NCBI GenBank assembly: GCA_015143295.1 | Contig: CM026560.1 | Location: 6,264,501-6,328,500, forward strand | Source of the DNA: Tetracentron sinense | Taxonomy: Eukaryota > Streptophyta > Magnoliopsida > Trochodendrales > Trochodendraceae | Length of the DNA: 64,000 nucleotides | Direction of reading: 5' to 3' | In this document: piece after piece, positions 56,885-64,000 of the stretch | Layout of the letters: every line of letters starts with the position of its first letter | Position numbering within the stretch: the first letter of the stretch is position 1 | Position numbers and translations under genes: made by a program | Notes under the pieces: model-generated | Told to the model about the DNA's origin: nothing | Database searches by the model: none | The model's input: only the letters and a program-made list of their open reading frames with translations

Positions 56885-57959
56885 CATGAAGGCTTGGCGA
56901 CTGCCCATTACTCCAGGTCAGCTTGTAATTGATGGGGCCAAGACCATAGAGTTGCCTCAGATATCATCCTTGTAATCTTGATTTGTTTATATTATTTACA
57001 TTTTCTTATGAAATGTCTTATATGAGACTTCACTAGAGTAATTTGGAAAGAAAGCCCAGTGGGGTGGTTTATGTTTATTATTTACCCTTTTTTATGAAAC
57101 GTCTTATATGAGAGTAATTTTTGGAAAGAAAACCCAGTGGGGTAAATAAGTGAGAATTGGACCACGACTAGGCAACCAGCAAAGTGTGGAAAATGGGTTG
57201 AGCCTAGGGTTTTGCCAGACTAGCTTAATTAAAATAGCTTTGTGCAAGCACAGCTTCGTCTAAATCTGGCGTAAATTTCTCTATGTGCATCTAAAATGCT
57301 GGGGTAGCTCTCGCATTTGCCCCTGGGTTTTTTCTTTTGACCAAACTTGGCAAGACTGCACGGTCCTAGGGCATCCAACAATTTCCAAATAGCTTGAAGC
57401 AAGTTATTTTCAGAAACGTTAGCCTCAGTTGCAGTCTTCCACAGAAGCAAGGGCAGCAAGTGTCAAAGCATCTCCCTGGGTAGCAACACCAACGTGTTGC
57501 ACCCACGCTGAGTCTGAGGAAATTTTTTGTCTTGTTGCATCTGTTGCTAGCATTCCTCTTATATTTTTAGCTTTTTATATGTAGCAAATAAAATTATATG
57601 TTGCTATATGTAACTTATAATTTTTTTTTTTTTTTTCATTTTGTTATAATAACACGTCTTAAGGTGAGGTCTCGGTTAACCCTAAGATGTACACGAAGCT
57701 TCACTTTTATCAGTTAATGAATATTAAAAAAAAGAAAAAAATGAATATGGCACGTGTAGTGGACATTTTTGCCTACTTTAGCTGTTTAAAAAATGTGGGA
57801 AAGGTAATGTACTTCAAATTTTAAAATCATGGGCTTCCTCCACATATTCTCCGCATTGTGAAATAATAACTTACCTAGTATTCAAAGGGGTTGGTCATTA
57901 AACCTTCCACCCTAGGTGGTTTGGTTTATATGGAGGTGCATGCAATTGAGGTGCTGCGA
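56885..57959 (+). other. 3' flank of the CRK gene
   Basis: This includes the probable 3' UTR. A short duplicated segment occurs (about 57000-57060 and 57090-57145, both with aaagaaa(g/a)cccagtggggt). A T-run lies at 57618-57634. No gene is recognised. Confidence 0.5.
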
Positions 57960-58640
57960 GAATTATGCAAAAAAACCACATTGTAGTGGATACTTCATTA
58001 CTTTGTGCCCCATTTGCGGTTAGCTATTCGTGTGGAAAAGAGGACAAGACGAGAATTCTTTGCACTAACGCTTCCACAGTGTGGAGTATCTGGAAAGCCA
58101 GAAATCACAAGCTTTACCAAGGGGTCCCATCGATTCCACTCAGTCAATTCGCTGGTTACTGACTTGATTAGGGGCAGACCGGCCAGCTTCCAATGGGGGA
58201 AGAGTTACCGATAGGCACAAGGATGTGCTGCGTCCTTCCCAATGGACCCCTACTACTCCATTTGGGTGGGTAAAGATTATGTGTAGAATGGCCGAGTTGC
58301 AAGGATATGGAGTATCACTCGTGATCATCATGGATGTATCTTTAGGGTGTTTTGCCCGGGCTCTGCGGAGGGGAACTCCACTTGTAGCTGAAGCCATCAC
58401 CCTTCGGAGTGTATTTTCTCTACAGATTAATCTCAGGTGTTGGTGGATTTAGTGATTATCCAGCCATCCAAGGTGTTGTGGGAGATCAGAGCTATCGTAG
58501 TAGATATCAAATTGCACCAGTCCCGTTTGTCGACTGTCTCCCCGAGGGCTAGCTCTAATTCATTTGCCCATTGCCTAGCTTCTTTTGAATCTTTTTCAAT
58601 GGTATCTAGACTCATTTCAGTTCAGAGACTTTAGCCCAAG
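57960..58640 (+). pseudogene. Degraded RNase H-like (RVT_3) fragment of LINE type
   Basis: Across shifting frames the plus strand gives STVWSIWKARNHKLYQGVP, then WTPTTPFGWVKI, GCFARALRRGTPLVAEAITLRS, and PSKVLWEIRAIVVDIKLHQS with RASSNSFAHCLASF. This is the order of the RNase H-like domain found at the ends of plant LINE-derived proteins. The catalytic VDGA region after WVKI is deleted. It is probably an old LINE remnant. Confidence 0.62.
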
Positions 58641-58999
58641 GGAGTGTAGAAAGATTCTGTCAAGACGAGGCGTCCTTAATCTTTGTTTTGTTCATATTGG
58701 TTGTCTGTCACGAGAAAAAGAAAAGAAAAAAAGAGGCTGGTCATTAAGGGGACATTACCAAATTGACAAATAACCATGAGCTATAACACATCATAAATGT
58801 AATGATATTTCACATCAATATGCTTTGCCATGCATGATGTACTTGATTCTTCACGGTACTTTTGCTATCAGTGTACTGCAATGACATTCTGCTATACATG
58901 CACCCGAGTCAACATTTAGTACTTTGAAGCAAAAAGATTACTGCACTGCTTCAGTTGCTGCAATGCACTGCATCTTAACCGTAGATAAGGCAACAATCC

Positions 59000-61176
59000 T
59001 GTTAGACATATATGTCCACGAAAAACATTTTGGAATTGTATTAGTCTACTTAATTAATAAAAACATATTTTACATTCACACATTGTCTTCTTCTATAATG
59101 GGTAACATATTAAAAATATATCATTAGATGTGACTACTTTGTCCCTTAGGTAACATTGTAGGAAAATCATTCAATTAGTTATTAACTAATTGCTAAGGAT
59201 ATATGGTTTTCCGGTTCCTTGTAGACCTAGAATTGTTCTAAGTTATTTAAGATACATCTGGACAATGTATTCCTACTAACTTACACATTGTTCGTTTCAT
59301 ATGATGGAGTGATGAATCTCAATCACTGAGAAAAGGGGGTCTTTTGACTAAGATGTGGATATAAGAAAGAAGTACTTATATTGCAACTGGATCGCTCAAT
59401 GGATACCCTTAGAAATATACTGTCTATATATTTAGGGTAATCCATTTGACAGATTGTCTTTAACCTGAGAGGTCGACATCTTCTCTAGTATCTGCCTATA
59501 TAGCTTTGATGTAACCAATCGTCAATGTCCAACACACCAGACTGAATACGGACTCATTGGGTTATGTACGCTATATTAGAAGAAGTGTGTGTACGCTCAA
59601 CAAGGATTCCACTACTCTCTAGAGTAATTTATTTTGAGTTATATTTATCAAAATCGGACTTGAAAAACCTAGCGCTGATATTTATCGATGAAATGATTTT
59701 ATCGAGAAGTTTATTTTATAGATAAAAGGAATATATATATATATATATATAATTATTATTATTATTTGTTTTAAAGAATTTTTAAAATAGTTTTGTAAGT
59801 CTAAGTTTGACTAAAAGTATCAAAGAAAAATGGTTCTCAATATAAGCTAGGGATTAAAGACAGTATAAGATATTGTCCCGTAAACTTATAACAATATTAG
59901 AAGTGGAGGGATGCATCTGTAAACAAATCTTGTAATAGAAATACCTGCAAGTAATTCTCTATAATCTGGAGGTTAGTCAAATTGTGTTAATGGATATTAT
60001 TGTGATTAGTGGAAGTCTAGGGACATAGATGAAATTCTATAATCCTAATGGAGTTATAGGAAATGGTTTCCTAGTAACAATGTTTTAACCAAAAAGGTTA
60101 AGCACTTGATCCCATGACCGGAAATAAGACATTCCTTTAGATCCCACACACTAGGACCTTCTTAAAGCTTTTATTTTATGTAATTAATTTCTCTAAGTAA
60201 ATCACTATATGGTATAGTAAAGCTCTAATAGGTGAAATCACATTGGATGTGGTTAACCAAATGGGTAGGACCTATTGGGAATTTTGATAAAGATCAAAAG
60301 ATGACCTAAGGAGTTTGGAACTCTTTCTAGGGGCGTGTGGAAGTGGGGGCCTACCTTGAGTGGGACGCCCACTTCAAGATGGAGCCTTATCATTTAAGTA
60401 GTTGGTTACTAATTAATGATTCCTTATTAGATAAGGATAAGATTAGTTAGTTACTAATTAAAGATTCCCTATTTAATTGGAATTCCATTAGTTTGTTACT
60501 AATCAATGATTCCTTATTAGATAAGGATAATATTAATTTGTTACTAATGGATAAGGTTAGTTTCCTTTTTAAGATAAATCCTAATTAATTGGGATTTATC
60601 ATTAAGGAATCTTTGAGGAAATTCTAATTTGATTAGGATAAGGATTAGGAGTCTTCGATTGCAAGAAAGCAATCCAAGAGATCTCTATATAAGGGTGGAC
60701 GCCCACGCCTTAGATGATCACTCAATCCCCAACGTTTTCTCTCTTCCTCTCCTCAAGATCACGCCCCCTCTCTCCTCTTGTGAGAAGTGTACGATCACCA
60801 TCCCTCTTCTCTCTTGGTTCTAGTTTTTCTCTTGAGCAAAAGCAGAACCAATCTTGTTAAATCAAGAAAGGATCTTGAGATTCAAGAAAAGAACAAAAGA
60901 TCATAGAGCTTGAATTGGAAGGACCATTAGCTTCCATTAGAGAAAGCTTTAAAGGAAATAGAAGGTTCGTGTGAATCGCGAATGAGACTTTACGCTTGTG
61001 AATATTTGCAGACATTGTTCTATCGTGGATTTGACTTAACAATATCAAAGTCGCAAAGGTGATTGTTGTTTTTATCCTTCATTGAATAAAATCAATTAGA
61101 ATCTTAGTCAGATCTTGGGATTCGATGTATACCCCCCAAGAACTGTTTTTCTAAAATTTTAAAAGGCATACTTTCA
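59000..61176. repeat. Solo LTR with 5-bp target duplication
   Basis: It starts TGTTAGACATATATG and ends ...catactttca. Both flanks are aatcc (58995-58999 and 61177-61181). It has no PBS, polypurine tract or coding part. The 2177-bp size and leader-like CT-rich block (60720-60840) fit an LTR. The superfamily is not determined. Confidence 0.72.
60400..60560. repeat. Tandem ~65-bp repeat in solo LTR
   Basis: Two and a half units with gttactaattaatgattcc and ttattagataaggata occur in a row. Confidence 0.8.
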
Positions 61177-61432
61177 AATCCACAGTAAATTGGACCCCAA
61201 CTCAACTCCACCTGCAAGTGTAATGTAACCTGTCCTTGATATTTTCTTATCACGCTCTCCTATGGAACCAAATTTTCTATGGCATTCTCATAAGTGTTTA
61301 AAGGCGAATATCTCGTTTATCAAAGAAAAAAAAAGGCCAATATCTCTTGCACAACATTTTCATTGACCCTATTAAAAACTAAGTCTACGTCTTGTGTACC
61401 TTTTAGATAGCACAACACACATTTTAGAAACA

Positions 61433-61868
61433 AGATCAGATCACAGCCAATCGCACCCACAGCCCACAGGTCAGCACGTGTCCTTTTTAATCCTTATTAA
61501 CTATGGTTAAGATTCACTAACCCTTCAGGGACCTTTGTTTTTAGATTTCTTTTTAAGATTAACCACCTTAAGATATTAAAAAAAAAAAAACCAATGTTAG
61601 ATTGTTGAACCTTAACCCTATGTTTGGTTGTCGAGAAAATAAGTGAAAACATGGAAAAGAAAAGAAACTTGGGTAAAACGCAACTAAAGTATTACAAATT
61701 CAGAATTTTATTTTCTTTTTCATGTTTTCACATATTTTCTCAAAAACCAAACATAGCATAAGGGTGAGGAAATCTTAATCATAATTAATAGGGGTTAAAA
61801 AGGACACACGTTGACCTGTGCGTGCGATTGAACTCTCCCCGAGTTCAATCACGATTGGTTGTGATCCG
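61433..61868. mobile_element. Foldback MITE of the CACGTG/TTAACC family with a nested MITE
   Basis: The left arm gatcagatcacagccaatcg ... aggtcagcacgtgtcc and the right arm ggacacacgttgacctgtgcg ... cgattggttgtgatccgatc are inverted counterparts over about 90 bases. The centre holds a second inverted pair, ccctatgtttggttgtcgag and ctcaaaaaccaaacatagc (about 61616-61759). That pair is flanked by taa, which fits a Harbinger-type MITE. Confidence 0.72.
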
Positions 61869-62440
61869 ATCTCTTCAGAACCTGTCGATGTCCTTTCCTT
61901 GGATTAACCCTTTACGGGTGTGCCACACCAACTGCATGTGAATTATCGGCTCGAGAACCTGTTGATCTCTTCAGAAACCATTATGTATACTCTCTTCTTC
62001 TATCTTTATAGTGACATCGCTGATCTAAGCTTGAAATGGGCTCTAAATCTGATATTCTAATTAAGACTAATGAGATTTAACATCATTTCAAATAGAAAAA
62101 AAAAATCTTAATAAGGACTAATGAAAATCACTAAATGTAGAGTCACCATCTATTATACTTTTAGGGAAGAATAAGAACCCAATCTATCATTAGTTTAGGC
62201 AAGTGATCCAAGACAAAAATTTGAAAAAGAGATTTGGTTGACCTAAGGACCGTCAAAATATTTACCTACTTCTTAAAATCACCTTAGACTAAAATAGAAA
62301 CTATACTAAAATTCTTAATTAAGAATATGCTAGCATAGAATCATGCATTGAAATAGAAACCTGCTAATCATATCATCAATTAAAATTAGAAATATGCTAA
62401 ACCAAGGAGGCCTCTACTGAGTATTCTACCTAGCTGGCTA
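61869..62440. other. Sequence between MITE and gag fragment
   Basis: No coding region or repeat is recognised. It may contain the degraded 3' continuation of the gypsy gag fragment to its right. Confidence 0.4.
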
Positions 62441-62700
62441 CATTGCTTTCTATGGTTGCGGCTGCAGATTATAGGCTGGGCAATCTCTAATCTGGTGTCC
62501 TAGCTTCCCACAGTGAAAGCATCCTCCAATAACTACCTGACATTCGCTTGGTTTGTGCCTCTTTCCACATTGAGAACATACCTCAAACATAGGTGCACGA
62601 ATCATGGTGCTTGAGTAGTAGGGTGAGAGGCTGGGAGTGTAGGTGCTGGCCTCTGAAACTGAGCTAGCCTGGTACCTTAAGATGGAGTTGAAGTCCTATA
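62440..62700 (-). pseudogene. Gypsy gag zinc-knuckle fragment
   Basis: The minus strand from about 62587 gives CSQCGKRHKPSEC and then CFHCGKLGHQIRDCP, two intact CCHC knuckles of the type seen (damaged) in the gypsy gag at 3780-3900. A Pro/Ser-rich linker (PAPTLPASHPTTQAP) lies before them in another frame. The fragment ends exactly where the LTR at 62701 begins. The frame is short and broken. Confidence 0.85.
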
Positions 62701-64000
62701 TGTAGAGACCCAAGCTTTCTTTCATGCTATTAAGACAATAAATAAGGGTAGCATGGTCTTTTGTTATGTTATTATGCATGTTTTGATTATGGTTAAGTTG
62801 AGTGGCGTGTTTAAAATACTTAAGTGGAGAAAAAAGTGGAAAAACAGAGCATGCAACTGATTGCAGGAGATCTACGATCGATCGCACTTAGTTGAAAAAC
62901 TGGGAAAATTCTTTGTTCTAGTTATGATCGATCGCAGGGGACCTACGACTGATCGCACCTGGTCGAAAAATATGGTAAACCATTTGTGAGGTATGTAACC
63001 GATGACACCTGTGTACGATCCATCGCATTGGAGAGCTACGATTGATCACAGTGCATGTGCGATCGATCACAGTCGCACACATGTTTTTTAAAAAGGGTTA
63101 CGGGAATAAGGGTTTTAAACCCCTAGGCCATACATAGAGGTTCTATTTCGAGGGTTTTAACTTTTCTAAACCTAATTTGGCAAAGAGGGGAGAGAAAACC
63201 TAGGGTTTTAATGAGAGATTGCTCAAGAAGGAAAGTTCTAGCTTGAAGAATGAGATTAAAGCTTGGAGAATCGTCCCCAAAGCCTTGAGGAGTCTTCTCT
63301 AGCATTTTGGATTGAAGGGACTAATCCATAAGGTCGATATGATTTTTAACTTACTCTATTATGTAATCTTTAAACTTAAGTATGTTTGATTAAGAGCTTT
63401 TTTACATGATTTTTATGGAAATGGATATATAATGATGAATAGGGGGTTTTACTTATGAAATAGGGATTTTGGCATGTGTTTAAGATGTTGGAAATTGTGG
63501 TTTAAGCTTATTGGTTTGTTAATTGATGAATTGTTGGAAATGGTGGAAGGGAAATGATGATGAATTGAGTTTGAATGAAGGGTTATGAGATTGAGATGTA
63601 TGTCTATGGTGATGTATGCTTGGAATGGAGGATGAGGTTTATGAATTGGAGGAAGGGTGTTTGTTTTTATGTATGAATGGAAATGAAATGAGTTTGAAGT
63701 TAAGAAATGTATTATGGAAATGAATGAATTATGCTAAGAATGTTAGCTATGACTCTTATGCTAAACTATGTTAAAATGTTAATTATGCTTCTTGTGTGAA
63801 ACTATGCCCTATTTATATTGAATGATGATTGGTATTCGGGTAAGCCAAAACTTAGAGGAAAGTCTTCTAGACCAGGAATTCTCTCACCATTCGGTATGGG
63901 ATTATGGTAGAGTTTCCATGGTGGGAGATCGAAACATAAGGGATGACCTACTCGAATGTCAATTGCAACACTCAAGCACACATTTAGTTGTATGGTAAGT
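62701..64000 (+). repeat. Gypsy LTR in plus orientation, running off the window
   Basis: It starts TGTAGAGACCC, like the outer end of the first gypsy LTR (TGTAGAACCCC on its strand). It has the same layout: a palindrome array (62868-63080), a promoter region, a purine-rich leader with cctagggttttaatgagag, and then attgaaggg...taatccataag|gt, similar to the leader end before gtaagt in the first LTR. It is inserted in the gag fragment. Its inner end and body lie beyond the window. Confidence 0.68.
62868..63080. repeat. Array of CGATCGATCGCA-like palindromes
   Basis: About seven units (ctacgatcgatcgcac, tatgatcgatcgcagg, tgcgatcgatcacag and variants) are spread over 210 bases. They share the ATCGATCG core with the array at 6857-7033 although the surrounding sequence differs. 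Confidence 0.72.

Noticed and set aside
57229..57459. 76-codon minus-strand frame downstream of the CRK gene
   Set aside because: It looks somewhat protein-like but has no family motif that I recognise and no neighbouring exon support.
62868..63080. CRISPR-like array of regularly repeated palindromes
   Set aside because: Units vary in sequence and spacing, spacers are not of uniform length, and the context is a plant LTR.

Overview
The window is nuclear DNA of a flowering plant. It is AT-rich and made mostly of transposable elements. It carries a plant-specific cysteine-rich receptor-like kinase (CRK) gene with GT-AG introns, Ty3/gypsy chromovirus-type and Ty1/copia retrotransposons primed by initiator-Met tRNA, a plant L1 LINE, and several families of small TIR elements. 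The species cannot be named from the sequence. Introns of 8 to 23 kb suggest a repeat-rich genome with tolerated intron expansion (inference).

Layout. 1-7563: a Ty3/gypsy chromovirus on the minus strand, complete from the last 48 bases of its 3' LTR to its whole 5' LTR, with decayed gag and pol. 7564-11664: small repeats, including a dimeric poly-A retroposon with a perfect 15-bp target duplication and a 120-150 bp tandem array. 11665-56884: the kinase part of a CRK2-like gene on the plus strand, in six visible exons (transmembrane exon to stop). Three introns are 12.6, 22.8 and 8.3 kb and are filled with TEs. Exons for the extracellular Gnk2/DUF26 domains are not in the window. Exon 4 has a one-base deletion and a Lys-to-Asn change in the catalytic loop, so the copy is probably a pseudogene. 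56885-64000: a degraded RNase H-like fragment, a solo LTR with a 5-bp target duplication, a MITE inside a MITE, a gypsy gag fragment, and the start of another LTR running out of the window.

The large introns are layered. Intron 3 holds a gypsy LTR with its PBS and a nested hAT element, two or three TIR elements, a copia scrap and a second gypsy LTR. Intron 4 holds an outer copia split by an inner copia, itself hit by two TIR elements. It also holds a third copia (gag/protease remnant only) hit by a solo gypsy LTR, which carries a hAT MITE and a 5'-truncated L1 with an open 575-codon frame. Intron 5 holds two hAT elements and a rearranged copia with an inverted duplication.

The least ordinary signals are these. 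(1) A short reading frame lies in the LTRs of two different gypsy elements and shares a core peptide whose DNA differs mainly at synonymous third positions. (2) Arrays of self-complementary 12-16 bp motifs lie upstream of the LTR promoter region in three LTR-like sequences. (3) A retroposon dimer carries an snRNA-type promoter motif. (4) TIR elements with unrelated ends share the same internal module. All element boundaries were read by eye.
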